Source: Hyphomicrobium sp. LHD-15 (GTDB taxonomy: Bacteria > Pseudomonadota > Alphaproteobacteria > Rhizobiales > Hyphomicrobiaceae). From it: a DNA stretch of 64,000 nt. Where the stretch lies: assembly GCF_031157355.1 (NCBI RefSeq), contig NZ_JAVIFT010000001.1:620001-684000 (forward strand). The letters run 5' to 3'. Each line of letters starts with the position of its first letter. The stretch's first letter is position 1. The notes beneath the pieces are model-generated. The model saw only the letters and a program-made list of their open reading frames with translations, made no database searches and was not told where the DNA came from. This document shows positions 41,410-50,594 of this stretch, in pieces. The position numbers and the translations under genes were made by a program.

Positions 41410-41961
41410 ATGGAGGCTCGAACGATCGTGGTGCTCGTTAGTGGACACGCCCGGCGCGCTTTGCGAATTGCGCTGGTCCCCGCCGCGTTCATCGCCGTCG
41501 CGTTCCTCGGCGGTTGCGGAGACGAAAGCGGATCGCACAGTGAAGCCGAGCGACGCAGCGTGGCGAAGGCAGCTCCGCACAAGACGGACTGGCTCGAGCT
41601 TTCGAGCCCGCTGACGCCAGCCCAATGGCTCGTGAGCCGCGACAAGGACGAGCCTGTGCCGCTCAGCGAGCCGCAGGTACAGCGGGTCACGCGCCAGCTC
41701 GCCGTGGCGCACACGCGCTATCGGGAGAGCGAGCGCATGATCGCCAACCGTTCCGTTCAACTCTCGGATATGCTGAAAAAGATCGGGCATACGGAAGATC
41801 CCTCGCAGATCCTCGACGATCTCGCGGGCATCGGCGCCGAGGTTGGCCAGACCGAAGGTTTCGGCGCGATTAGCCAGTATTACTTCAATCTCCGCGCCGC
41901 GAGCGTTGCGCGCGCGGAGGCCCTCACAACCCTCAAGGCCCGCTACGGGTCGAAGTCTTGA
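41410..41961 (+). CDS. Lipoprotein divergent from mxaF (mxaW position)
   Basis: 183 residues. Signal peptide ends with lipobox FLGGC-GDE, so lipid-anchored. The mature part is helical and charged (PLSEPQVQRVTRQLAVAHTRYRESERMIANRSVQLSDMLKKIG). No recognised domain. A weak GGAG lies 16 bases upstream of the ATG; a later start would keep the lipobox. It is 402 bases from mxaF and divergent, the position of the methanol-regulated mxaW in Methylobacterium; homology to MxaW was not established. It is followed after 19 bases by the response regulator, so probably one operon. Confidence 0.72.
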   Translation: MEARTIVVLVSGHARRALRIALVPAAFIAVAFLGGCGDESGSHSEAERRSVAKAAPHKTDWLELSSPLTPAQWLVSRDKDEPVPLSEPQVQRVTRQLAVAHTRYRESERMIANRSVQLSDMLKKIGHTEDPSQILDDLAGIGAEVGQTEGFGAISQYYFNLRAASVARAEALTTLKARYGSKS

Positions 41962-41980
41962 TTTCAAGGACTGACTACCA

Positions 41981-42661
41981 ATGGGACTAGCCATGCAAAG
42001 CGCCGAGCAGCTCCGTGTGCTCATCATCGACGACCATCCCTTCGTGCTGCAGGGGTGTGCGCGAATCCTCGAGGAAGCGGATGTCGCGCGCGTGCTGCAA
42101 TCGGGCGGCCTCGCCGACGGCTATCGCCAGTATCGCGCGCACCATCCGCACGTCATCATCGTCGATCTGTCGATCAAGACCGCTGCGCTCGGTGGCCTCT
42201 CGTTCGTGCGCAGGCTGCGGCTTCACGACAAGAAGACGCCGATCCTCGTGCTCAGCATGCACAGTGATCCGATGATCATTCGCCGCGCACTCGAGGCGGG
42301 CGCGACGGGCTATCTGCTCAAGGACGCGCCGTCGGACGAGTTCCTGAAGGCATTCCACACGGTGCGGACGGGCCGGCCTTATCTCAGCCACGAGGTCGCG
42401 TCCGAGATCGCGTTCAGCGAAACGCGGCTCAATGCCAGCCCGCTGCAGGCGCTGACCGTGCGCGAGCTGCAAACGCTCTCGCTCATCGCCGAGGGCAAAT
42501 CCTATGGCGTGATCGCCGAAGAGCTCAGCATCAGCTACAAGACCGTCGCCAACACCACGTCTCAGATCAAGATGAAGCTCGGCGCACGCAGCCTGCCGGA
42601 ACTGATGCGGATTGCGATCCAGCATCTGCCGGGACCGTCGGGCCGGCGCAGCAAGGATTGA
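41981..42661 (+). CDS. NarL/FixJ-type response regulator, candidate mxa regulator
   Basis: 226 residues. Receiver: VLIIDDHPFVLQG, phospho-acceptor Asp62 in IIVDLSIKTAALGGLSFVR, Ser in LVLSMHSDP, Lys in GYLLKDAPSDEFL. LuxR-type helix-turn-helix: LTVRELQTLSLIAEGKSYGVIAEELSISYKTVANTTSQIKMKLG. AAGGA lies 10 bases before the ATG. No histidine kinase next to it. In Methylobacterium the response regulator MxaB controls mxaF; this gene next to the mxaF promoter is a good candidate for the same job, which is inference from position. Confidence 0.88.
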   Translation: MGLAMQSAEQLRVLIIDDHPFVLQGCARILEEADVARVLQSGGLADGYRQYRAHHPHVIIVDLSIKTAALGGLSFVRRLRLHDKKTPILVLSMHSDPMIIRRALEAGATGYLLKDAPSDEFLKAFHTVRTGRPYLSHEVASEIAFSETRLNASPLQALTVRELQTLSLIAEGKSYGVIAEELSISYKTVANTTSQIKMKLGARSLPELMRIAIQHLPGPSGRRSKD

Positions 42662-42684
42662 GAGCGCATTGCGCGAACCAAAAA

Positions 42685-42712
42685 CGGCACCCCAGCGAAG
42701 GCTGGGGTGCCG
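42685..42712. terminator. Terminator between response regulator and periplasmic gene
   Basis: CGGCACCCCAGC-GAAG-GCTGGGGTGCCG: a perfect 12-bp stem with a tetraloop, preceded by AAAAA and followed by TAAGCTTTTC, so useful in both directions between convergent genes. Confidence 0.85.
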
Positions 42713-42753
42713 TAAGCTTTTCAGGAACGCTACACAAGGTTCGCGAACGCACG

Positions 42754-43383
42754 TCAGCCCGGCGCGTTGATCGTGATGTCGGACGGCGTGCTGAATGTTC
42801 CGTCGAACAGGCGCTTATCGGAGCCGTCGCCCTTGGTCACGATGTTACGGACCGGAAGGCCCGTCGCCTTATCGATGTAGAGGGTCTGGATATTGGCCGG
42901 CTCGGCGGCCTTCGCCGGCTCACCTTTCGCCTTTTCCTCGACGACCGGCGGCAGAGACGCCTTGTAGGCGAGATAGGATTTGCCCTCGAGCGTCGCCTCG
43001 CCCAGGCAAGCGTAATCGAGCTGGCTCTTGGACGGCTCGGCGATCGATTCCTTGAGCTGCTTGGCAATCACCTCTGCGAAGTTTGCCGGCACTTCCGTCC
43101 AGCCCTGGCCTTGGTTGGACCAGACCTTGTTGCCGATGGCGATGGTTTCCATCTTCTGGGCCTGATCGCCGAGGGCGACGCGCTGGTGCATGCGGTCGGG
43201 CAGCACGTAGTCCACGGTCATGTGCAGCGTGCCCTGCTGCTCGTTGACGATCTTCGTCTCAAGCCTGAACCCGCTGCTGCCGCGCAGCTTGGAAAATGCT
43301 TTGTCGACGTCCTCCTTGCAGGAGGCTCCGGCATGACCGGCCAATCCAATAGATAGTCCGAGCATGACAATTACACGGATCAC
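42754..43383 (-). CDS. Periplasmic protein, LolA/LppX-like fold suspected
   Basis: About 209 residues from the GTG at 43383, which has GGGAGAA six bases upstream; the frame upstream to 43554 lacks support. Signal peptide VIVMLGLSIGLAGHAGA. The mature part has ASCKEDVDKAFSKLRGSSGFRLETKIVNEQQGTLHMTVDYVLPDRMHQRV, then GNKVWSNQGQGWTEVPANF and LYIDKATGLPVRNIVTK, a pattern of curved beta-sheet lipid/lipoprotein carriers. The assignment is by pattern only. Two Cys may form a disulfide. Confidence 0.6.
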   Translation of the reverse strand: MIRVIVMLGLSIGLAGHAGASCKEDVDKAFSKLRGSSGFRLETKIVNEQQGTLHMTVDYVLPDRMHQRVALGDQAQKMETIAIGNKVWSNQGQGWTEVPANFAEVIAKQLKESIAEPSKSQLDYACLGEATLEGKSYLAYKASLPPVVEEKAKGEPAKAAEPANIQTLYIDKATGLPVRNIVTKGDGSDKRLFDGTFSTPSDITINAPG

Positions 43384-43712
43384 GAGCGCTTCTCCCGATT
43401 TTTGGTTCTCAAGATTCGCTAGCTCATTGCGCGTCGCAGCCTGCCGTGTCATGGCAGAAACCCCCGGGAGGAATTCCCCAAGAGCAAAAGCAGTCGGCGG
43501 CCTCGGCGCCTCGGAGTTGCCGAAATCCGGTCGGGGCAACCCCTTGACCGCCATGATTTCCTCGGTTTCAGGCTCTACGTAGGTGTCCTGGGTTGGTCTT
43601 TCTGAGCCTTAGGCACGGCGAGGCCATCCTCACGATGCGGGCGTCTATTTTCGGACGCTCGACACATCTGCGGGACAAGAAACTTTTCGATCCCCAAAAC
43701 GTTGGACCAAAC
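43384..43712. other. Divergent intergenic region, no gene seen
   Basis: 329 bases between the periplasmic protein (minus) and the OmpA-family gene (plus). Open frames here are extensions without ribosome binding sites or recognisable protein. Presumably holds both promoters; no clear boxes or hairpin were identified. Confidence 0.4.
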
Positions 43713-45617
43713 ATGACCCTTCGACCTTTTTCGGTAACCCTCCCCGTACTCGCCGCTTTTATCGCCTCGAGCAGCGTGCCCGCTCTTGCAGGCCGCGTTT
43801 TGCCTCCCGACCAGGCCCAACAGGATCAAACTGACGACGGCCAGGGCAAAGACAAGAAGGGCAAGCCGCCTCAGGAAAAGGAAGGCAAGAGGAACAAGGA
43901 AGGCAACCGGAACGATGGCCGCGGAAAGGGGCAGGACGGCGGTCCGCCGCGTCGCGACGCGGGTCCGGGACAAGACCAGGATGGGTCTGGCAAGGCGCGT
44001 AATCCTGATGCAGTTCGCTCTCCTGAAAAGCAGCGGGCCAGAGACGATGCCCTCAGAGTAAAGCGGGATCCCGAACCGCAGAACTTCATCCAGAGACGGC
44101 AGCTCCAGGTCCAGCAGGCAAAAGAGGCAAAAGAAAAGGCCCTCAAAGACAAGCAGGATGCCGATCGCGCGCGCCAGGACGCTGCAAGACAGAAGCAACT
44201 CGAAAATCAGCAAGCCAAGGAGAAGGCCGTCCGGCAGAAGCAGGACGCCGATCTCGGGCGTCAGAACGCCGAACGGCAAAAGCAGCTCGAAATCCAGCAG
44301 TCCAAGGACAAGGACTTCAAACAGAGGCAGGATTCCGATTTCGCGCGCCAGAAAGCCGAACAGCAGAAGCAGTTCGAGATCCAGCAGGCCAAGGAACGCG
44401 CCGCGCGTGAGAACGCAGCCAGAGACCAAGGGGCGCGCGACCAGGCGGGGCGAGATAAAGCCGCCAGAGACAATCCAAGAGACAATTCGCGCGGGGAGCC
44501 TGGAAAGGGACAGAACTGGGGCGGTCGTCCGGATCGCTTCCCCGGCAAATTCGACCGCGCGAAAGCCGACAAGGAATTCGAGCGGGCTCGCATTGATGCC
44601 CAGCGCCAGCGCAACGCCGGTCCCGGACCGGACCGCTCCGGCGACACCGAAAGATGGCGCGATGGCTCCGACCGGAAGTTCGAAGCATTCCGGCGCGGGC
44701 GCAAGGAGCGCGATGTCGGAAATCGCAACCTGATCATCGAACCGGACAAGCGCGTCATCGTGCGGCACAACGACCGCGCGTTCATTCGCCATGACGAAAG
44801 CAGCCGGTTGCAGAAAACCGGACGCGAACTCAGGCGCGAGCGGCGCAAGGACGGCACCCTGATGATCGTCACCATGGGTCTGGCCGGTGCGCTCATCTAC
44901 TCGCTTCAGGACGACGACGGGCGCACGCTCCGCCGCAGCCGCAAAGACCGGGATGGCCGCGAGGTCGTTCTGTTCGACAACCGCCGCTATTACAGCAACC
45001 ATGGCGGCTCGCAGTTCGGACCCGACCGCTACTACGACAACTATGTCGACCTGCCGCCGCCGGACGTACGAATTCCCCGCGACCAGTACATCGTGGACTA
45101 CGATCGCGCTTCGCCCGACGACATCTACGATGCGCTCAACGCTCCGCCCGTCGAACGGCTCGAGCGCGGCTATTCGCTGGACGAAGTGCGGAGGAGCTAT
45201 CCGGTTCTCGAACGCATGCGTCGCGTCGACCTCGATACCATCAACTTCGAGTTCGGATCCTGGGATGTCGGGCCGGATCAATACGACCAGCTCGAACGGA
45301 TCGCTGGCGCCCTCCGGCGCATCATCAAGAGATCGCCAGAGGAAGTGTTCCTGATCGAAGGGCACACGGATGCCGTCGGCTCGGACATCGACAACCTCTC
45401 GCTCTCCGATCGGCGCGCTGAGACGGTGGCCGTGATCCTGTCGGAAAACTTCGGGATTCCGCCGGAGAACCTCACCACGCAGGGCTATGGCGAGCAGTAT
45501 CTCAAGGTCCTGACGGATGGGCCATCGCGGATCAACCGGCGCGTTTCACTCCGGCGCATCACCCCGCTCCTCTCTCGCGAGGGCTGGAACGACGATTGGG
45601 AGAGCTCATCCAGATAG
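43713..45617 (+). CDS. Large OmpA-family protein with coiled-coil repeats
   Basis: 634 residues. Signal peptide (FSVTLPVLAAFIASSSVPALA) followed by a highly charged low-complexity region, with Gln/Lys/Asp/Arg repeats of about 28-32 residues centred on QKQLEIQQAKE at about residues 125-240. Residues ~370-500 include RRYYSNHGGSQFGPDRYYDN. The C terminus is an OmpA peptidoglycan-binding domain: FLIEGHTDAVGSDIDNLSLSDRRAETVAVIL and QGYGEQYL. Likely tethers the outer membrane to peptidoglycan, with a long spacer. Start ATG 43713 chosen as signal-peptide start. Confidence 0.85.
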   Translation: MTLRPFSVTLPVLAAFIASSSVPALAGRVLPPDQAQQDQTDDGQGKDKKGKPPQEKEGKRNKEGNRNDGRGKGQDGGPPRRDAGPGQDQDGSGKARNPDAVRSPEKQRARDDALRVKRDPEPQNFIQRRQLQVQQAKEAKEKALKDKQDADRARQDAARQKQLENQQAKEKAVRQKQDADLGRQNAERQKQLEIQQSKDKDFKQRQDSDFARQKAEQQKQFEIQQAKERAARENAARDQGARDQAGRDKAARDNPRDNSRGEPGKGQNWGGRPDRFPGKFDRAKADKEFERARIDAQRQRNAGPGPDRSGDTERWRDGSDRKFEAFRRGRKERDVGNRNLIIEPDKRVIVRHNDRAFIRHDESSRLQKTGRELRRERRKDGTLMIVTMGLAGALIYSLQDDDGRTLRRSRKDRDGREVVLFDNRRYYSNHGGSQFGPDRYYDNYVDLPPPDVRIPRDQYIVDYDRASPDDIYDALNAPPVERLERGYSLDEVRRSYPVLERMRRVDLDTINFEFGSWDVGPDQYDQLERIAGALRRIIKRSPEEVFLIEGHTDAVGSDIDNLSLSDRRAETVAVILSENFGIPPENLTTQGYGEQYLKVLTDGPSRINRRVSLRRITPLLSREGWNDDWESSSR

Positions 45618-45635
45618 CCTCTTCCGCGGTTTAGA

Positions 45636-45673
45636 GGCCCCGGGTGCCGGAAATCGGCATCCGGGGCTTTTTT
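45636..45673 (+). terminator. Terminator after OmpA-family gene
   Basis: GCCCCGG-G-TGCCG pairs with CGGCA-T-CCGGGGC around a short loop, followed by seven T. It starts 19 bases after the stop codon. Confidence 0.85.
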
Positions 45674-45761
45674 TGTTTGCGCTTGGCGCGTCGGCGGATG
45701 AAAAAGCCCCGTAGCCACAGCCGTCATGCGGTCCACCTCGCCGGCCTCCAAGCGATCCTCG

Positions 45762-47000
45762 ATGACCCAAACAAATACCGATCACCCCCTCTCGGGTTTG
45801 CGCGTGCTCGATCTCTCGCGCGTGCTCGCCGGGCCGTGGGCCAGCCAGACGCTCGGCGATCTCGGCGCCGAGGTGATCAAAGTCGAGCGTCCGGGACGCG
45901 GCGACGATACGCGGAGCTGGGGACCACCGTGGATACCCAATGCAGACGGACGAGAGACGGCCGACAGCGCCTACTTCCTCTGCGCCAACCGGAACAAGAA
46001 GTCCGTCACCATCGACATCACCACACCACAGGGACAAGAGCTGGTGCGAGCGCTCGCTGCAAAGAGCGACATCCTGATCGAGAACTTTAAGGCCGGCGCG
46101 CTCGCCAAGTACGGGCTCGACTACGCGAGCCTCTCGGCGATCAATCCGCGCCTCATCTATTGCTCGATCACCGGCTTCGGCCAAACCGGGCCGAGCGCGC
46201 ATCGCGCCGGATATGATTTCTCGATCCAGGGGCTATCCGGATTAATGTCAGTTACGGGTGCGCCGGCAACAGAGCCGGGCAGCGAGCCGCAAAAAATCGG
46301 CGTGGCGCTCGTCGACATCCTGACCGGGCTTTACGCGACGAACGGCATTCTCGCTGCGGTCCAGCACCGTCACCGAACGGGACGCGGCCAGCACATCGAC
46401 CTCGCCCTGTTCGACACCGCCGTCGCGTGCCTCGCGAACCAGGCGCTCAACTATCTCGTGTCCGGACAATCTCCCGAGCGTCTTGGCAACGCGAACCCGA
46501 ACATCGTGCCGTATCAGGCGTTCGCAACCTCAGACGGGCATCTAATCGTCGCCGTCGGAAACGACGGCCAATTCCGCAAGCTCTGCGATGTGATCGGCGC
46601 ACCGGATTTAGCCAACGACACCCGCTTCACGACCAACGCGTCGCGCGTTACGCACCGGCCGGAGTTGGTTCCGATTCTCGAGCGACTGTTGCTCGCGCGG
46701 ACGACGCAGAATTGGATCTCGTTACTCGAACCGGCAGGGGTTCCGTGCGGACCGATCAATAGCGTTGCGCAAGCCTTCGCCGAGCCGCGTGCGGTTTCAC
46801 AACAGCTTGCGATGATGCTGCCGCACGATACCGGCGTCCTGGTTCCGAGTGTGAGAAGCCCGCTCAACCTGAGCGGCATGTCCGATCCGCCGAGCGCGGC
46901 GCCGCCGTCACTCGGGCAGCACACCGAGGCGACGTTGCAAGAGCTGCTCGGCGCGTCGGACGAAACAATCGCGGAATTGCGGGAAAGCAAGATCATCTGA
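45762..47000 (+). CDS. CaiB/BaiF family CoA-transferase
   Basis: 412 residues. Class III CoA-transferase that moves CoA between carboxylic acids. Visible landmarks are LSGLRVLDLSRVLAGPWASQTLGDLGAEVIKVERPGRGDDTRSWGPP, YFLCANRNKKSVTID, the catalytic-Asp region HRAGYDFSIQGLSGLMSVTG, and HIDLALFDTAVACLANQALNYL. Length is standard for the family. Start ATG 45762 is preferred over 45726, which would add 12 unusual residues. Substrate unknown; it converges with the PrpE gene, so a propionyl/acyl-CoA link is possible but not proven. Confidence 0.88.
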   Translation: MTQTNTDHPLSGLRVLDLSRVLAGPWASQTLGDLGAEVIKVERPGRGDDTRSWGPPWIPNADGRETADSAYFLCANRNKKSVTIDITTPQGQELVRALAAKSDILIENFKAGALAKYGLDYASLSAINPRLIYCSITGFGQTGPSAHRAGYDFSIQGLSGLMSVTGAPATEPGSEPQKIGVALVDILTGLYATNGILAAVQHRHRTGRGQHIDLALFDTAVACLANQALNYLVSGQSPERLGNANPNIVPYQAFATSDGHLIVAVGNDGQFRKLCDVIGAPDLANDTRFTTNASRVTHRPELVPILERLLLARTTQNWISLLEPAGVPCGPINSVAQAFAEPRAVSQQLAMMLPHDTGVLVPSVRSPLNLSGMSDPPSAAPPSLGQHTEATLQELLGASDETIAELRESKII

Positions 47001-47018
47001 TCGCTCTGCGATGCTTGC

Positions 47019-48923
47019 TCAGCTTGCGATGGGACGCTTGCTTAGGATCGCGCCGATCTCGTCGAGAATGGCCGGATCGTCGATTGTCGCCGGGATTTTG
47101 AAGTCGGTCCCGTCGGCGATTTTCTTGATGGTGCCGCGCAAAATCTTGCCCGACCTCGTCTTCGGCAAACGCGTGACGATGCGCACCGTCTTGAAGGCGG
47201 CAACAGGGCCGATCCGCTCGCGCACCAACGCCACGACTTCGCTCTCGATATCCTTGGCGTCGCGCGTAACGCCGGCCTTCAGCACGATGAAGCCAATCGG
47301 CAGTTCGCCCTTTAGCGCATCCGCCGCGCCGATCACCGCGCATTCGGCCACGTCCCTATGCGACGACAGAACCTCTTCCATCGCTCCCGTCGAGAGGCGG
47401 TGACCCGCGACGTTGATGATGTCGTCGGTACGGCCCATGATGAAGAGATAGCCGTCAGCATCGCGGTATCCGGCGTCGGCGGTTTTGTAGTAGCCGGGGA
47501 AATGATCAGTGTAACTTGGGCCGAAACGCTCTTCCGCATTCCACAGCGTCGGGAAGCAGCCCGGCGGCAGCGGCAGCTTGACGACGATGTTGCCGAGCTG
47601 GCCATCCGCGACCTCGTGCCCGTCCTCGTCGAGCACGTGGACATCGTAGCCCGGCATCGGCACCGTCGGCGAGCCTGGCTTCACAAGTAGAGCCCCGAGC
47701 CCGATCGGATTGGCGGCGATCGCCCAGCCGGTCTCCGTCTGCCACCAGTGATCGATCACCGGAACCCCGAGAGCCCATTCCGCCCAGCGCACGGTGTCAG
47801 GATCGGCTCGCTCACCGGCCAGAAACAGTGTGCGTAGCTTCGACAGACTATAGTTGGCGATCAAGGCGCCTTGCGGATCTTCCTTCTTGATCGCCCGCAA
47901 TGCGGTGGGCGCCGTAAAGAGGGCCGCCACGTTGTGCTCGGAGACAACGCGCCAGAACGCACCGGCATCGGGTGTGCCGACCGGCTTGCCCTCGTAGATG
48001 AGCGTGGTGCTGCCGTTCAGCAGCGGGCCGTAGATGATGTAGGAATGCCCCACTACCCAACCGACGTCGGAAGCGGACCAGAATACCTCGCCGGGCGCAA
48101 TGCCGTAGACGTTCTTCATCGTCCAAGCCAGCGCAACCATGTGGCCGCCGGTGTCGCGCACGACGCCCTTCGGCTGGCCGGTGCTGCCGGACGTATAGAG
48201 AATGTAGAGCGGGTCCGTCGCGTCGACGGGAACGCACATCGCCCTGCGACCCTCGGCGCGTGTCTTCGCGACGAGATCTGCCCAATCCAGATCACGGCCC
48301 GCTTGCAGCGTGGCTTGCTCCATCGGCCGCTGCAGGACGATGCAATGGGACGGCTTGTGCGTCGCCATCTCGATCGCGGCATCGAGCAGAGGCTTGTATT
48401 TGACGACGTGCTTGGGCTCGATCCCGCAGGATGCCGAAACGATAACCTTCGGCTTGGCATCGTCGAGACGCACGGCAAGCTCGTTGGCCGCGAAGCCGCC
48501 GAACACCACCGAATGGATCGCGCCGAGGCGAGCCGTTGCCAGCATCGCGATCGCGACCTCCGGCACCATCGGCATATAGATCACCACGCGATCGCCCTTC
48601 GACACGCCGAGGCCAGCCAGCGCAGCCGCGAAGACCTCGACCTCGTCGAGCAACTGCGCGTAAGTCAGCGTGCGTTTGGTTCCGGTGACGGGGCTGTCAT
48701 AGATGATCGCGGGCTGCGCACCGCGCCCGGCCGCGACGTGCCGATCGATACAGTTGTAGGCAGTGTTGCACTCGGCCCCGACAAACCACCGCCCGTAGGG
48801 GCCGATATTCTCGTCGAAGATCCGCTCGGCCGGCTTGAACCAATCGACAGCTTTCGCCGCCTCGGCCCAAAAGGCCTCGGGATTGGCGCGCCATCCGTTG
48901 TAGACGTCCCAATATCTGCTCAT
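47019..48923 (-). CDS. prpE: Propionyl-CoA synthetase (AMP-forming)
   Basis: 634 residues. ANL superfamily, acetyl-CoA synthetase branch. MSRYWDVYNGWRANPEAFWAEAA is a typical PrpE N terminus; the nucleotide site YILYTSGSTGQPKGVVRDTGGH has the RDxGGH that separates PrpE from Acs. Also WWQTETGWAI, GYRDADGYLFIMGRTDD and catalytic Lys in SGKILRGT. Activates propionate (or acetate) with ATP and CoA. Start ATG 48923 by homology; no strong ribosome binding site. It may serve the amine cluster just upstream on the same strand (68-base gap to the SDR). Confidence 0.9.
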   Translation of the reverse strand: MSRYWDVYNGWRANPEAFWAEAAKAVDWFKPAERIFDENIGPYGRWFVGAECNTAYNCIDRHVAAGRGAQPAIIYDSPVTGTKRTLTYAQLLDEVEVFAAALAGLGVSKGDRVVIYMPMVPEVAIAMLATARLGAIHSVVFGGFAANELAVRLDDAKPKVIVSASCGIEPKHVVKYKPLLDAAIEMATHKPSHCIVLQRPMEQATLQAGRDLDWADLVAKTRAEGRRAMCVPVDATDPLYILYTSGSTGQPKGVVRDTGGHMVALAWTMKNVYGIAPGEVFWSASDVGWVVGHSYIIYGPLLNGSTTLIYEGKPVGTPDAGAFWRVVSEHNVAALFTAPTALRAIKKEDPQGALIANYSLSKLRTLFLAGERADPDTVRWAEWALGVPVIDHWWQTETGWAIAANPIGLGALLVKPGSPTVPMPGYDVHVLDEDGHEVADGQLGNIVVKLPLPPGCFPTLWNAEERFGPSYTDHFPGYYKTADAGYRDADGYLFIMGRTDDIINVAGHRLSTGAMEEVLSSHRDVAECAVIGAADALKGELPIGFIVLKAGVTRDAKDIESEVVALVRERIGPVAAFKTVRIVTRLPKTRSGKILRGTIKKIADGTDFKIPATIDDPAILDEIGAILSKRPIAS

Positions 48924-48991
48924 GCACGTGTTTTCGTTGTTGGCCGCCCCCGAAGCAGCACTCTGCTCCGGGGCCGATCTCACGCCCGCAT

Positions 48992-49771
48992 CTAGATGCT
49001 GTCAATCGCTTCCGCGGACTCTGGCAGGATCTGGCCGCCATCCACGACTATAGTCTGGCCGGTAATGTAGGACGCCTCCTGCGAAGCCAGGAACAGGGCG
49101 GCATTACCGATGTCCTCGACCCTGCCGAGACGCTTCAGAGGAATGGCCTTCGCCATGCCGTCGAGATAGCTCTGGCCGAGATCCTGTAGACCTTCGGTTA
49201 TAATGTTGCCGGGCATCACCGCGTTGATGGTCGTGTTGTAGCGCGCAAGCTCCATGGCCGCAGTGCGGAGGAAGCCGAGCTGGCCCGCCTTGGAGGCACC
49301 GTAGTGGGACCAGCCCGGATAGCCGGTGATCGGCCCGGTGATCGATGACGTCACGACCACGCGTCCCTTGCCGGCCTTCTCGAATACCGGGATGCACGCC
49401 TTCACGCACAGGAACGTGCTCTTGAGATTGGTATCGAGCACCTGATCCCAGTCTTCCGGCGACAGCTCGATGATCTTCTTCTGCGGGAATACGCCGGCGT
49501 TGGCGCAGAGGATGTCCACTGTGCCGAACGTTTCGACGGCCGTCGCGACGAGCCCCTGCACGCTCTCCCAATTGGAGACGTCGGCTGCGTGCGCGATCGC
49601 CGCGCCGCCCGCGTGGCGGATCTCCTTTGCGGTCGCTTCGGCGTCCGCCAGGCCGCGGGCCGCGACGACCACTTTTGCGCCCTTGGCCGCGAACACCTTG
49701 GCGATGCCTTTTCCGATGCCTTTGGAACCGCCCGTCACGATGACGCTCTGGCCGGCAATTGAGGTCAGCAT
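48992..49771 (-). CDS. Short-chain dehydrogenase/reductase (FabG-like)
   Basis: 259 residues. Classical SDR: TGGSKGIGKGIAKVF (NAD(P) glycine motif), CANAGV (NAG), catalytic Ser in VTSSITGPITGYPGW, Tyr and Lys in HYGASKAGQLG, and MPGNIITEG. The C terminus SYITGQTIVVDGG is standard. ATG 49771 has GGGAG eight bases upstream. It follows the transporter genes by 16 bases and lies in the amine cluster operon. Could oxidise an alcohol or hydroxy acid made in that pathway; substrate unknown. Confidence 0.88.
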   Translation of the reverse strand: MLTSIAGQSVIVTGGSKGIGKGIAKVFAAKGAKVVVAARGLADAEATAKEIRHAGGAAIAHAADVSNWESVQGLVATAVETFGTVDILCANAGVFPQKKIIELSPEDWDQVLDTNLKSTFLCVKACIPVFEKAGKGRVVVTSSITGPITGYPGWSHYGASKAGQLGFLRTAAMELARYNTTINAVMPGNIITEGLQDLGQSYLDGMAKAIPLKRLGRVEDIGNAALFLASQEASYITGQTIVVDGGQILPESAEAIDSI

Positions 49772-49787
49772 TCCCAAATCTCCCGTA

Positions 49788-50594
49788 TCAATCCGAAGAG
49801 TTGCGCGTAAAGCGGTTGATCAGCGGCGGCAGTGCCAGCGCGATCGCGACCAACACGATGGAGGCCGCGACCGAAAGCATGCCAACTGTCGGCACCAGCG
49901 GCGAATAGCCGGATACCATCTTGGCGTAGAGCCATTCCGGCAGCGTCAGATCCGCGCCCGTCGTGAACAGCGACAGCGGAAAGTTGCCCCAGCTCAAAAG
50001 GAACGAAAACAAACCGGCGGCTACCACGCCCGGCATCAGCAGCGGGAGGGTGACCTCACGCAGGATCTGCCAAGTTGAGCATCCCATGTCGCGGGCCGCC
50101 TCCTCCAGCGCCGGATCGAAGCTGTAGGCGCGGATGGCTATGATCAACGTTGCAATCGGGGCGATCCAGACGAGGTGGGCGATGATTGCCGTGTGCCATG
50201 TGGGCGTGATCCCGACGGCGTTGAACCACATCAGGAGCGCAAGCCCCAGCACCGACTGCGGAAAGAAGATCGGCAGCAGGATGAGCTTCTGGTAGAGGCG
50301 CCGATAGCGCCACTGATAGCGCGCAAACGCGAGCGCGCCGAAGAAGCCAAGCACCATCGAGATCACGGTTACAATCGCGGCGACCTGAAGCGAGATCCAG
50401 AGCAGGTCGGAGACCGTCCCGCTCTCGAGCGCCTGGGCATACCACTGCGTCGTATATTGGCGGATGGGGAACGACAGATAGCGCGACGTCGACACTGACG
50501 CGAAGCCGATGGCAACGAGCGGAAGGTAGAGAAACGCCAGGATCAGGATGCCATAGAGATAGAGGCCGATCCGACCAACGTTAGAAGGATGCAT
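49788..50594 (-). CDS. ABC transporter permease, PotC-like
   Basis: 268 residues, six membrane helices starting LYLYGILILAFLYLPLVAIGF. The binding-protein-dependent permease loop EEAARDMGCSTWQILREVTLPLLMPGVVAAG is intact. The family (PotC/YdcV) imports polyamines, choline, 2-aminoethylphosphonate and similar amines. It overlaps the PotB-like gene by one base. Works with 50594, 51450 and 52601. Confidence 0.9.
   Translation of the reverse strand: MHPSNVGRIGLYLYGILILAFLYLPLVAIGFASVSTSRYLSFPIRQYTTQWYAQALESGTVSDLLWISLQVAAIVTVISMVLGFFGALAFARYQWRYRRLYQKLILLPIFFPQSVLGLALLMWFNAVGITPTWHTAIIAHLVWIAPIATLIIAIRAYSFDPALEEAARDMGCSTWQILREVTLPLLMPGVVAAGLFSFLLSWGNFPLSLFTTGADLTLPEWLYAKMVSGYSPLVPTVGMLSVAASIVLVAIALALPPLINRFTRNSSD

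Noticed and set aside
43575-45365. 596-residue open frame antisense to the OmpA-family gene
   Set aside because: It mirrors the plus-strand repeats, has no signal peptide or domain, and a clear signal peptide and OmpA domain exist on the other strand.
48992-49771. SDR as the missing aldehyde dehydrogenase of the amine pathway
   Set aside because: It is a classical NAD(P) SDR that works on alcohol/ketone pairs; it lacks the Cys/Glu of aldehyde dehydrogenases.
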